Positions 23,565-30,416 of a stretch of 32,694 nucleotides of DNA are shown one piece after another (position 1 is the stretch's first letter; each line of letters begins with the position of its first letter). The position numbers and the translations under genes are program-made. The stretch comes from a virus, in the IMG/VR virus record IMGVR_UViG_3300004448_000502, positions 1 through 32,694 of that record. One strand, 5' to 3'. The notes under the pieces are model-generated. The model was given only the letters and a program-made list of their open reading frames with translations, was not told where the DNA came from and searched no databases.

Positions 23565-24005
23565 TTATCTTAACCTTGTGAGAGATATATTCAGTGTATC
23601 TTCTTCTTCAGTGCTTATCACCTGAAACACAACAGATATCCTAAGTTCATGACTATCAGGAGAAACTTCAACATTGACTTCCTTCACGATAGCTCTTTTT
23701 TCAGAATTATATATGGCATTATAAACTGTATCTTTTATATCATCTTCATCTACTTCTGTAGATAAGGAAAAAAGATATGCATTTAATCCTCCACCGAAAT
23801 AAGGATCAAAAGGTTTTTCGGTTTTATTAGTCATTAATATATTTTTAATAGATTGCTTCACAGCAGCAGCATCAGTTTTCTTAAAAACATCTCCATCAGA
23901 TTTCTTAGCGAAACTCAAATCGATATCTTTATATAATTTTGTACGAGATGTAATTATCGTTTTATTAGATAAATTACCATCTTCGTTTGAAAATACTCTA
24001 GCCAT
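23565..24005 (-). CDS. 25: Baseplate wedge subunit gp25 (lysozyme-like family)
   Basis: The 146-residue protein begins MARVFSNEDGNLSNKTIITS. The central TEKPFDPYFGGGLNAYLFS (about 63-81) matches the gp25 core motif, in which a conserved Gly and flanking residues contact gp6. This is followed by EVDEDDIKDTVYNAIYNSEK. T4 gp25 has 132 residues, so size agrees. Gp25 connects the wedge to gp6 and the sheath end; contractile tails in general carry a homologue. An exact late promoter lies 19-26 bases upstream, and AAGGAT precedes the ATG. It is followed by gp6 in the usual order. Confidence 0.9.
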   Translation of the reverse strand: MARVFSNEDGNLSNKTIITSRTKLYKDIDLSFAKKSDGDVFKKTDAAAVKQSIKNILMTNKTEKPFDPYFGGGLNAYLFSLSTEVDEDDIKDTVYNAIYNSEKRAIVKEVNVEVSPDSHELRISVVFQVISTEEEDTLNISLTRLR

Positions 24006-24023
24006 ATGTAAAATCCTTTACAC

Positions 24024-24031
24024 TATTTATA
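24024..24031 (-). promoter_or_regulatory. T4-type late promoter TATAAATA
   Basis: Exact TATAAATA on the minus strand in the 28-base gap between gp5 and gp25. It should start late transcription of gp25, gp6 and the gp7-like gene. Confidence 0.75.
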
Positions 24032-24033
24032 AC

Positions 24034-24852
24034 TTAATCTCCGATAAATACTGTACTTGATCCCGATTCAATTTTATTTGTTCCAGCTGCGTTAACATCA
24101 AAGTGTGATCCTGTTCCTTGGTCACCTGTATCAGCTGTATCACCAATCCTAGCAGCTCCTTTATTTCCACTATTTAAATTAATAGTTTGTCCATCCATAG
24201 TAATATGTCCGTCTGCTACAATTTTTAAATTTCCTGTCACATGCAGTTTATCGTTTCCTGTTACAGTTCTGAATCCATTTTTGTGATGTGTTACGACATC
24301 ACCATTCGGATGCATTTCAACAAAAGTACCTGACTTGTGATATATGTGAATCCTCTCTGCATTTGGTGTATCATCAATTTCAATCGCATGCCCACTCGTA
24401 GTTTGATATGCTTTGTTATGTGGATATTGAGCTGCGTATGGACTACTCGGTTCTCCGTTCACACTATCAGGAGTTTTACTAATCGTATTAGTACCAGTTG
24501 CAAGTCTACTTGTGGATACTGTATCTCTATTGTCACCTTCATATTTTGGTATGAAACCGAGTACAAGTGGAAGTTGTGAATTTTGACCATCAAGGAAAAT
24601 ACCAAACACCATTGCATCGGGTTGAACACCAAGAGCATTTCCTAATTCATTTGTTCCACCACCAGTAATCGGTGCCACAACTTGTGCCCATGGTAAATCC
24701 ACATCTGGTATCTCTATAAGACTATCAGAATGCACACCTTTAATTCTTACCTGTATTCTTCCAAGTTTCTGAGGATCGTTGATACTCTTGACGATTCCGA
24801 TAAACCATCGAGTTTGATCTCCATAAAAATCTATATTATCAGATGGTATCAT
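24034..24852 (-). CDS. 5: Central spike protein gp5, OB-fold plus beta-helix, no lysozyme domain
   Basis: The 272-residue protein begins MIPSDNIDFYGDQTRWFIGI. Residues 10-110 form the gp5/VgrG-type OB domain (GIVKSINDPQKLGRIQVRIK, LPWAQVVAP, VFGIFLDGQNSQLPLVLGF). Residues 145-272 form a repeating beta-helix (SGHAIEIDDTPNAERIHIYH, GTFVEMHPNGDVVTHHKNGF, DKLHVTGNLKIVADGHITMD). T4 gp5 (575 aa) has a lysozyme domain between these parts; here they join directly through a short Ser/Pro linker. The trimer forms the membrane-piercing tip below gp27. It overlaps gp27 by 14 bases. The identity is strong; the absence of lysozyme is seen directly. Confidence 0.9.
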   Translation of the reverse strand: MIPSDNIDFYGDQTRWFIGIVKSINDPQKLGRIQVRIKGVHSDSLIEIPDVDLPWAQVVAPITGGGTNELGNALGVQPDAMVFGIFLDGQNSQLPLVLGFIPKYEGDNRDTVSTSRLATGTNTISKTPDSVNGEPSSPYAAQYPHNKAYQTTSGHAIEIDDTPNAERIHIYHKSGTFVEMHPNGDVVTHHKNGFRTVTGNDKLHVTGNLKIVADGHITMDGQTINLNSGNKGAARIGDTADTGDQGTGSHFDVNAAGTNKIESGSSTVFIGD

Positions 24853-26149
24853 TATTAGCCAACTTTACACAAGAGAGAGATATATCATATCTTTCTTTTT
24901 TAAACATATGTCTACACGCAAATATCAAGTATTTTCCTGATTTTTTATCATCCACAAAATCACCTCTTTCGGATCTATCTGGATCTGCTTTCTGAAAAAG
25001 TAAATCTACATTATTCCCTATTGAATAACTTTGGTCTCCATCGATAAAATCTTCTCCGTCTACTATGACTTGAAGAGGAGACTTTTTTACAAAAGAATTC
25101 ATCGCATCTTTTATTACTTTCGTTTTATATTCAGCAGCATTTTTATATTCACTGTATGCATTCCTACCATTAAATGCATCAGATCCACCGATTTGAGTTA
25201 TTTTTCTATTCTTTAATTTATTAAAAGAAGTTTCGTTTATTTTATAATCTTCTGAAAATAAAAAACTTTTTTGCTTTCTGTTGACCACTTCTGTTTGCTC
25301 TAACTTTTCAAATAAATCTTTCATCACATCAAAGTCAAATTTATTATTTAAATTTTTATTTGTATCAATAAATTGATATTCAGATGCGACTAATCCTTTT
25401 CGAATTATTTCTAGTAAATTTTCTGTAACTCCAAACTGAAACCGAGTAATCTTTTTTGATTTGCTTTTATCCACTATACCATTAACAGTAGCAGTAGAAT
25501 GTATGAAAGGAGTTTTTTCATTCATAGAAGTTTGAGAAAGCATATTTCCTAAATCATTAAAAATAAAATGATCTTCTACTAAATTTCTATAAACATAAAA
25601 TGGATACCCATCAGTAGTAGTTGCATTTCTATTTAACCAAATAATAGATTCAATCGGATTTAAATTTGGAATGATAACTTTAATTGAATTGAAATCTTCA
25701 TTTTCAATTAAAAAGTTTTTTTCTGGTAAATACTCTCCAATTATTTTTTTAATTATTTCTGATCGTTTTCCTGTATAAACTTTATTCAAATTATATAGAC
25801 TCGATATATAAGCAACATCTTCTGTCAGGTGTATTATGTTTATGTCAGTGTTATTTCCTTCTCGAATCGTTTTTACGATTTTGGTGATGTAGAAAACTTT
25901 TGATATCATTTGAGTATCATCATTTTTCAAACTTTTGATTCTTATTGTTACTGTTTCTCCACCAAGAATATCTACACCTTCGACAACAGCAGAGTTATCG
26001 AGAAATACCATTTCTCCTGTCAGATATGGTTTATTCAAACTTTCGAATATATCTAAATCACTCACGTTCGCCATAATTTCAAGAGGAATTTCTATTCTTT
26101 CCGAGTTGAGTAATATAGATTCATATTTGTATGATGATCTGCTTTCCAT
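24839..26149 (-). CDS. 27: Baseplate hub subunit gp27
   Basis: The 436-residue protein begins MESRSSYKYESILLNSERIE. The first half shows the hub-type tube-like beta fold (ANVSDLDIFESLNKPYLTGE, VEGVDILGGETVTIRIKSLK, VFYITKIVKTIREGNNTDI). YLIFACRHMFKKERYDISLS near the C-terminus matches hub proteins that bind gp5. T4 gp27 has 391 residues, similar in size. A trimer of gp27 adapts the sixfold tube to the threefold spike. The neighbour (gp5) and overlap support the call. Identification rests on fold-like segments, size and position rather than on exact sequence recall. Confidence 0.8.
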   Translation of the reverse strand: MESRSSYKYESILLNSERIEIPLEIMANVSDLDIFESLNKPYLTGEMVFLDNSAVVEGVDILGGETVTIRIKSLKNDDTQMISKVFYITKIVKTIREGNNTDINIIHLTEDVAYISSLYNLNKVYTGKRSEIIKKIIGEYLPEKNFLIENEDFNSIKVIIPNLNPIESIIWLNRNATTTDGYPFYVYRNLVEDHFIFNDLGNMLSQTSMNEKTPFIHSTATVNGIVDKSKSKKITRFQFGVTENLLEIIRKGLVASEYQFIDTNKNLNNKFDFDVMKDLFEKLEQTEVVNRKQKSFLFSEDYKINETSFNKLKNRKITQIGGSDAFNGRNAYSEYKNAAEYKTKVIKDAMNSFVKKSPLQVIVDGEDFIDGDQSYSIGNNVDLLFQKADPDRSERGDFVDDKKSGKYLIFACRHMFKKERYDISLSCVKLANNDTI

Positions 26150-26889
26150 TAGCTTCTGATAGCCTCTTTAAATGAGGAAACTATTTCATTAATTCTACTT
26201 GGTTTGACAACTCTTATTTGTTTCAATTCATCATTTTGTTCGTGAAGTTTATCTAATATAGTGACTTCTGTATATAGTGCAGCATTTGAAGCAGCACCAT
26301 TTGCATCTATGATATCCACATATTCTCCACTTGAATTTTCATAGTGATCAGCTGCAAGATATTCATCTTCATAAGATCCTATTAAAACTAGTTCAGAAGT
26401 TCCAGTAGTTTCTATATTTTCTCCAACTATAAACTGAGTGGATCCGTTCACAGATACAGTCAGTTGTCCTAGATTGAAATCTTTATGAGTAATAGTTCCA
26501 GTGGCACCAGAAGTTCTACCCGATATTGTATCACCTGTTTTGAAAAAAGTGGGGAAATTTATAATTGTTGATAAAGTTGTTATAGTTTTATTTTTATATC
26601 TTTCCTTCACATATTCTAAAAGTTGTGCATTAGAAAGAGGCCATCCACTTTCTCTCAATTTATCATTCATCAAGTAAAAAGTCCAATGAAAATTTGAACT
26701 ACCATAAAACCTAAATGACAACTGATCGGGTCTTTCATTTTCTATGACAGTATAATCTTCATAGAGTGAAGTGTTATCTTTTACTTGATCTATGACATCA
26801 GCATATAAAGTTATATTTCTAAATATATCTGGATTTGCTTCATTGCCAAATTTATATTCAATTTCTGGAAAATGCTTAAAAAAGTTCAT
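26149..26889 (-). CDS. 53: Baseplate wedge subunit gp53
   Basis: The 246-residue protein begins MNFFKHFPEIEYKFGNEANP. It shows the gp53 pattern of marine T4-like phages: ITLYADVIDQVKDN, YEDYTVIENERPDQLSFRFY, SSNFHWTFYLMNDKLRESGW and PLSNAQLLEYVKERY, all in residues 27-115. T4 gp53 has 196 residues; the added length is a beta-rich C-terminal part (TGTITHKDFNLGQLTVSVNG and following). Gp53 locks the wedges together around the hub. The stop overlaps the gp27 start by one base, and the start overlaps gp48 by 4 bases. Confidence 0.88.
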   Translation of the reverse strand: MNFFKHFPEIEYKFGNEANPDIFRNITLYADVIDQVKDNTSLYEDYTVIENERPDQLSFRFYGSSNFHWTFYLMNDKLRESGWPLSNAQLLEYVKERYKNKTITTLSTIINFPTFFKTGDTISGRTSGATGTITHKDFNLGQLTVSVNGSTQFIVGENIETTGTSELVLIGSYEDEYLAADHYENSSGEYVDIIDANGAASNAALYTEVTILDKLHEQNDELKQIRVVKPSRINEIVSSFKEAIRS

Positions 26890-27878
26890 TCTAACATTCC
26901 TGTTGGTAACGTGATTCCTTCATATGTGAAATATGATTCGTCTTCTTCGTTGATAATATCTTGTCTTGAAAGTGCTTTGTATTCTCTAAATTGGAGAGTA
27001 AGTGAAATATGAGTTGGTGATCCATCTGTAAATAATCCTTCACCTGGCTGTCTATTATATGTTGTTTCTATATTTGCAAGGTATGAAAGTTTTATCGGTG
27101 TTCCAACATTTTTGAATATTCCATTTTTACCAGAAAGCAATCTAACAAGATATATGTTTGGATATCTGTAAGCTATAGGTATAGAACCAACTCCAGCACT
27201 CTCTTCTGGATAAGCATTGATTCTAAACTGTTTAATTATTTTTTTAACTTCTCGAGATTCTTCAGCAGATCGAGGATGGAAATCAAATTGAAACATAAAG
27301 TTTCTTATTTGCGCACCTCTGAAAGTAGTTCTCAAATTAGGATTTATCACAACCCTTCCTAATAGACCAACAACATCTCTCGCGACAGATGGAACTCCTG
27401 GAACACTGGCTGCTCTGGCAGCTGCGATAGCAGATAAAGATCCAGATCCTGCAACAACATTAAACAAGTCGAGAAGACTATCACCCATCTCTTGTATACC
27501 TTTGAGAACTCCCTCTCCTAAAGAAGCTCCTTGTCCTATCGCACCATATGCTGCTCCACCTGCAAGACCAAGTTCCGCAGTTCCATAATCTAACGCATCA
27601 TTCACTTGAAAAGTTAATGGCAAATATAATTCAGTTCTTTGATTCAGTTTATTTAATTTCATAGAAGTTAGTTTTGATCCAGAAACAGTACCGTTGAACC
27701 TCTGGTCGATTCCAGAACCTGTACCACCAGAACCTGCTTTTTTAAATTTAAATTCTGTACCGATAACTTCCATTGGTTGGAATATAATTTTAGATTGTAA
27801 TCTACCTTCTTGATTCAGTGGATACTTTAAATTCAAATTACCTTCATCGATGGTAATTTTTTCTATTTCTCTTGGCAT
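26886..27878 (-). CDS. 48: Baseplate tail-tube cap gp48
   Basis: The 330-residue protein begins MPREIEKITIDEGNLNLKYP. It has a central Ala/Gly-rich segment (about 100-175) followed by VINPNLRTTFRGAQIRNFMF (about 190-209). The C-terminal half resembles tail-tube-like proteins: FQFDFHPRSAEESREVKKII and IRVLLSG-type strands (YPNIYLVRLLSGKN). T4 gp48 has 364 residues and sits on the hub to start tube polymerisation with gp54. It is the first gene of the long minus-strand late block, with a late promoter at 27912-27919 and TAGGA upstream of the ATG. Confidence 0.82.
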   Translation of the reverse strand: MPREIEKITIDEGNLNLKYPLNQEGRLQSKIIFQPMEVIGTEFKFKKAGSGGTGSGIDQRFNGTVSGSKLTSMKLNKLNQRTELYLPLTFQVNDALDYGTAELGLAGGAAYGAIGQGASLGEGVLKGIQEMGDSLLDLFNVVAGSGSLSAIAAARAASVPGVPSVARDVVGLLGRVVINPNLRTTFRGAQIRNFMFQFDFHPRSAEESREVKKIIKQFRINAYPEESAGVGSIPIAYRYPNIYLVRLLSGKNGIFKNVGTPIKLSYLANIETTYNRQPGEGLFTDGSPTHISLTLQFREYKALSRQDIINEEDESYFTYEGITLPTGMLE

Positions 27879-27911
27879 GTAATTTTCCTATAAATAAAAA
27901 TTTACTGAAAC

Positions 27912-27919
27912 TATTTATA
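27912..27919 (-). promoter_or_regulatory. Late promoter TATAAATA in a 48-base divergent region
   Basis: Exact TATAAATA on the minus strand, serving gp48. The plus strand of the same bases reads TATTTATAATAAA, so a TATAATAA-like element on the plus strand could serve gp4 at 27927. That plus-strand start would fall at or very near the ATG. The whole gap between the two divergent genes is 48 bases. Confidence 0.7.
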
Positions 27920-27926
27920 ATAAAAA

Positions 27927-28424
27927 ATGGCATATTCTGGACGTTACATAGTAAAGAACACAAACAAATACAAAGGTGATTTTACGAAAGTCATCTACAG
28001 ATCGTTGTGGGAACGCAACGCAATGAGATGGTGCGACGATAATACAAAAGTAAAGTCATGGTCTTCCGAAGAAGTTGTGATACCATATTATTATGATGTC
28101 GATAAAAGGTATCATCGATACTTTGTTGACCTTAAAATTGTAATGGAAGGTAAAACGATACTTGTGGAAATCAAACCCGAAAAAGAAACTACACCACCGA
28201 CTGGAGAAAAACGAACAAAAAGATATATCAACGAAGGTTTAACATATATCAAAAATATGAACAAGTGGGAAGCTGCTGAAGATTATTGTAAAGATCGTGG
28301 TTGGGAGTTTCAGATATGGACTGAAAAAACTTTACAGGAAATGAAACTATTACAAAAACCAGTTCCTGGTAAATTGAAGAAACTAAAACCTTTGGCACCA
28401 TATCGTAAAAAACCTAAAAAATAG
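27927..28424 (+). CDS. 4: Head completion protein gp4 (nuclease-like)
   Basis: The 165-residue protein begins MAYSGRYIVKNTNKYKGDFT. It shows the T4 gp4 pattern YRSLWERNAMRWCDDNTKVK and IPYYYDVDKRYHRYFVDLKI. The core resembles a PD-(D/E)xK nuclease: E29, D68 in YFVDLKI, then E81 and K83 in LVEIKPEK. T4 gp4 (150 aa) closes the filled head before tail attachment, and these residues suggest a nuclease-derived fold. It has no clear ribosome-binding site, which fits a near-leaderless transcript. It begins the plus-strand structural cluster. Confidence 0.88.
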   Translation: MAYSGRYIVKNTNKYKGDFTKVIYRSLWERNAMRWCDDNTKVKSWSSEEVVIPYYYDVDKRYHRYFVDLKIVMEGKTILVEIKPEKETTPPTGEKRTKRYINEGLTYIKNMNKWEAAEDYCKDRGWEFQIWTEKTLQEMKLLQKPVPGKLKKLKPLAPYRKKPKK

Positions 28425-28432
28425 TATAAATA
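28425..28432 (+). promoter_or_regulatory. Late promoter TATAAATA next to the 28438 gene
   Basis: Exact TATAAATA on the plus strand, starting one base after the gp4 stop. With the T4 late spacing (about 6 bases after the octamer to the first base), the transcript would start at about the A of the ATG at 28438. Either the mRNA is leaderless or the start is a few bases away. Confidence 0.6.
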
Positions 28433-28437
28433 GGTCT

Positions 28438-28971
28438 ATGAGTAATTTATTTCAACAACTCGAGATCGAAGCATTCCGTGCTGGTATTACACCACGGACG
28501 AAAGAGTCTATTGCTTGGTTTCGTAAAAAAGCGTCACAATTGAGAAATGTCAATCGACGTGAAATTATGCGTGATGAACAAATCGCATTAAAAAATAGAC
28601 CGAAAACAGGTGCATTCGGTAATATGTACATGTATTATTATGATGCGAAACATAAAGATACACTTCCTTATTATGATGCCTTTCCTCTTGTGATACCAAT
28701 GGGTCCAGCAAAAGGAGGGTTTTATGGTATGAACTTACACTATCTCCCACCAGTCTTAAGAGCGAAAGCGCTTGATGCTTTGCTCGGAAATGGTGGAGTA
28801 CCAGAAAAATTTATTCGACCGACTATACATCGATATTTGTTCAGTCAAGTAAAAAGTCGTTTCGCGTTAGTAGACAAACCTGAATGGGAAGTTGCAACTT
28901 TTTTACCAACAGCCGATTGGAGAAAAGCAACTTCCTCTGTAGTTTATAAAGATTCAAGGAAAAAAATGTAA
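28438..28971 (+). CDS. Conserved T4-like phage protein of unknown function (structural cluster)
   Basis: The 177-residue basic protein begins MSNLFQQLEIEAFRAGITPR. It contains YMYYYDAKHKDTLPYYDAFP followed by LVIPMGPAKGGFYGMNLHYL (about 64-103). I recall this pair of segments as a conserved feature of a protein in many T4-like and other myoviruses near tail-completion genes, annotated only as hypothetical or structural. No catalytic motif is seen. Its position between gp4 and the tail-tube-like gene suggests a role in virion assembly. The stop and the next start overlap by one base (TAATG). Confidence 0.72.
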   Translation: MSNLFQQLEIEAFRAGITPRTKESIAWFRKKASQLRNVNRREIMRDEQIALKNRPKTGAFGNMYMYYYDAKHKDTLPYYDAFPLVIPMGPAKGGFYGMNLHYLPPVLRAKALDALLGNGGVPEKFIRPTIHRYLFSQVKSRFALVDKPEWEVATFLPTADWRKATSSVVYKDSRKKM

Positions 28972-29528
28972 TGTCAGTAGATGTCTTAAAAAGTATCATA
29001 GGAAAAAGAAATGGTATCGCCAGACTCAATCGGTTTACAGTCGAACTTCCTAGGATTGCTGGAACAACTATAACTCTTGATGAAACGACAGTTTTGTGTA
29101 AAACTGTTTCGATACCAGGAAAAGGTATCGCAACTCATGATAGAAGAATCATGACAGAAAATGAGAAAATAGGATATGGATATATCGTACAAGAAGTTCC
29201 TATGACATTCCTTCTTTTAAATGATTATGGAATGAGGGATTATTTTGATAAATGGATGAATTCTATAGTAAATCAAGAAAATCATGAAGTAAGTTATAAA
29301 ACAGAATATCAAAAAAATATAAAAATACACCAGTTACGAACTCCTATTGAAGCTGATAGATTTGCTTTTTTTGGTACCAATGAAATAAACAGAAGCAATA
29401 AAATTTACTCTGTAGAACTTGAAAATGCATTCCCAACAACACTTAACTCAATAGACTTCTCAAACGACCCTGATGTGATAGGAGAAGTATCTGTATCAAT
29501 GGCTTATACAAAATGGAGACGAATATAA
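28971..29528 (+). CDS. 54: Tail-tube-fold protein, probably tube initiator gp54
   Basis: The 185-residue protein begins MSVDVLKSIIGKRNGIARLN. It has the tail-tube pattern: RLNRFTVELPR near 18-28, VLCKTVSIPGKGIATHDRRI near 41-60, GYGYIVQEVPMTFLLLNDYG near 67-86, RDYFDKWMNS, then IKIHQLRT and the ending VSMAYTKWRRI. Both gp19 (tube) and gp54 (tube initiator) have this fold. Gp54 is preferred because gp48, gp26 and the hub genes are close and no sheath or portal gene is present. It is shorter than T4 gp54 (320 aa) and nearer to gp19 (163 aa), so tube protein remains possible. AAGGA lies upstream of the ATG. Confidence 0.72.
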   Translation: MSVDVLKSIIGKRNGIARLNRFTVELPRIAGTTITLDETTVLCKTVSIPGKGIATHDRRIMTENEKIGYGYIVQEVPMTFLLLNDYGMRDYFDKWMNSIVNQENHEVSYKTEYQKNIKIHQLRTPIEADRFAFFGTNEINRSNKIYSVELENAFPTTLNSIDFSNDPDVIGEVSVSMAYTKWRRI

Positions 29529-29529
29529 T

Positions 29530-30240
29530 ATGCTACCAAGAATAAATGATGATAAACCAATATATGAATTAAAATTACCAACAAACGGAAAGACTTATAA
29601 GTACAGACCATTTTTAGTAAAAGAACAAAGAAATATATTGATGGCAAGTGAATCTGGATCGGCGCGAGAAGGAATTATGAGTATGCTTCAATGTATTGAG
29701 TCTTGTGCTCCAGAAGCAAAAATAAGTGAACTTTCTACTACCGAGATAGATTATATCTTTCTTCAAATAAGAGGAAAATCTGTAGGAGAAAAAAGTGAAA
29801 TAAATTTAAAATGTAAAAAATGTGATTTAGAAAATCCTATAGAAATTAATTTATCCGAAGTTGAAATAAAAGGATATAAAAAAGAAGATACTGTAGAATT
29901 AACCGATAAAATAAAATTAAAAATGAAATATACCACATATGATGACAGTGTTAAAAATATTGAAAAACTCGAAAAGGAACAATCTGCAGCAGAATTAATT
30001 TTCACTACATTGAAAATTTCTTTGCACTCACTCGAAGTAGATGATGAATTAATTATGTTTGCTGATGAAAGTGAAGAAGAAATTGATCAATTTTTAAATT
30101 CCTTAACTTCTGAACAATTAAATAAATGTGTTAGTTTCATAGAAGAAGCACCAGGATTGAACTATCAAACAAAATTTACTTGTCTCGGTTGTGAAGAACA
30201 TAATGAAGTTAGTATAGAAAGATTTCAAGATTTTTTTTAA
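29530..30240 (+). CDS. 26: Baseplate hub assembly protein gp26 (T4_baseplate family)
   Basis: The 236-residue protein begins MLPRINDDKPIYELKLPTNG. It has the family pattern KYRPFLVKEQRNILMASESG (about 24-43). Four cysteines in two CxxC pairs (C95/C98 in LKCKKCDL and C218/C221 in FTCLGCEE) may bind zinc. T4 gp26 has 208 residues and takes part in hub assembly. It ends in FQDFF-stop, directly on a run of eight T, and a -1 frame continues for 59 residues beyond it (see the frameshift entries). The position, one gene before the tape-measure candidate, matches the tail-assembly chaperone slot of other tailed phages. Confidence 0.85.
   Translation: MLPRINDDKPIYELKLPTNGKTYKYRPFLVKEQRNILMASESGSAREGIMSMLQCIESCAPEAKISELSTTEIDYIFLQIRGKSVGEKSEINLKCKKCDLENPIEINLSEVEIKGYKKEDTVELTDKIKLKMKYTTYDDSVKNIEKLEKEQSAAELIFTTLKISLHSLEVDDELIMFADESEEEIDQFLNSLTSEQLNKCVSFIEEAPGLNYQTKFTCLGCEEHNEVSIERFQDFF
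30231..30237 (+). promoter_or_regulatory. Slippery heptamer T TTT TTT for programmed -1 frameshift
   Basis: In the gp26 frame the bases read GAT TTT TTT TAA, so the heptamer fits the X XXY YYZ rule and the stop follows at once. The -1 frame opens only at 30213, just before the site (TAG at 30210-30212), and stays open to 30416. A weak purine run (AGAAAGA, about 30216-30222) upstream might help. No strong downstream stem is obvious. Confidence 0.65.
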
Positions 30241-30416
30241 TATCCCTCTCACATGAAAATCTAGAAAATTATTATAGAACAAATTTTCAATTGATGTATC
30301 ATTTTAAATATTCTTTGACTGAACTTGATAATATGCTACCATGGGAGAGGGAAATATATTTAACACTTCTGAAACAACAGATAGAAGAAGAAAATAATAG
30401 GAATAAAAATGGCTAG
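30237..30416 (+). CDS. C-terminal extension of gp26 by -1 frameshift (gp51 position)
   Basis: After slippage on base 30237 the ribosome would add 59 residues, starting LISLSHENLENYYRTNFQLM and continuing with YHFKYSLTELDNMLPWEREI, giving a 295-residue gp26-fusion. No ATG occurs in this frame before 30294, and that ATG has no ribosome-binding site, so independent translation would yield only 40 residues. The SLTEL-x-x-MLPWER-x-IY pattern resembles short ORFs that follow the first chaperone gene in tailed phages and the small proteins called gp51 in marine T4-like phages. The stop at 30414-30416 overlaps the start of the tape-measure candidate. A sequencing error in the T run would create the same picture. 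Confidence 0.62.
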   Translation, partial: LISLSHENLENYYRTNFQLMYHFKYSLTELDNMLPWEREIYLTLLKQQIEEENNRNKNG

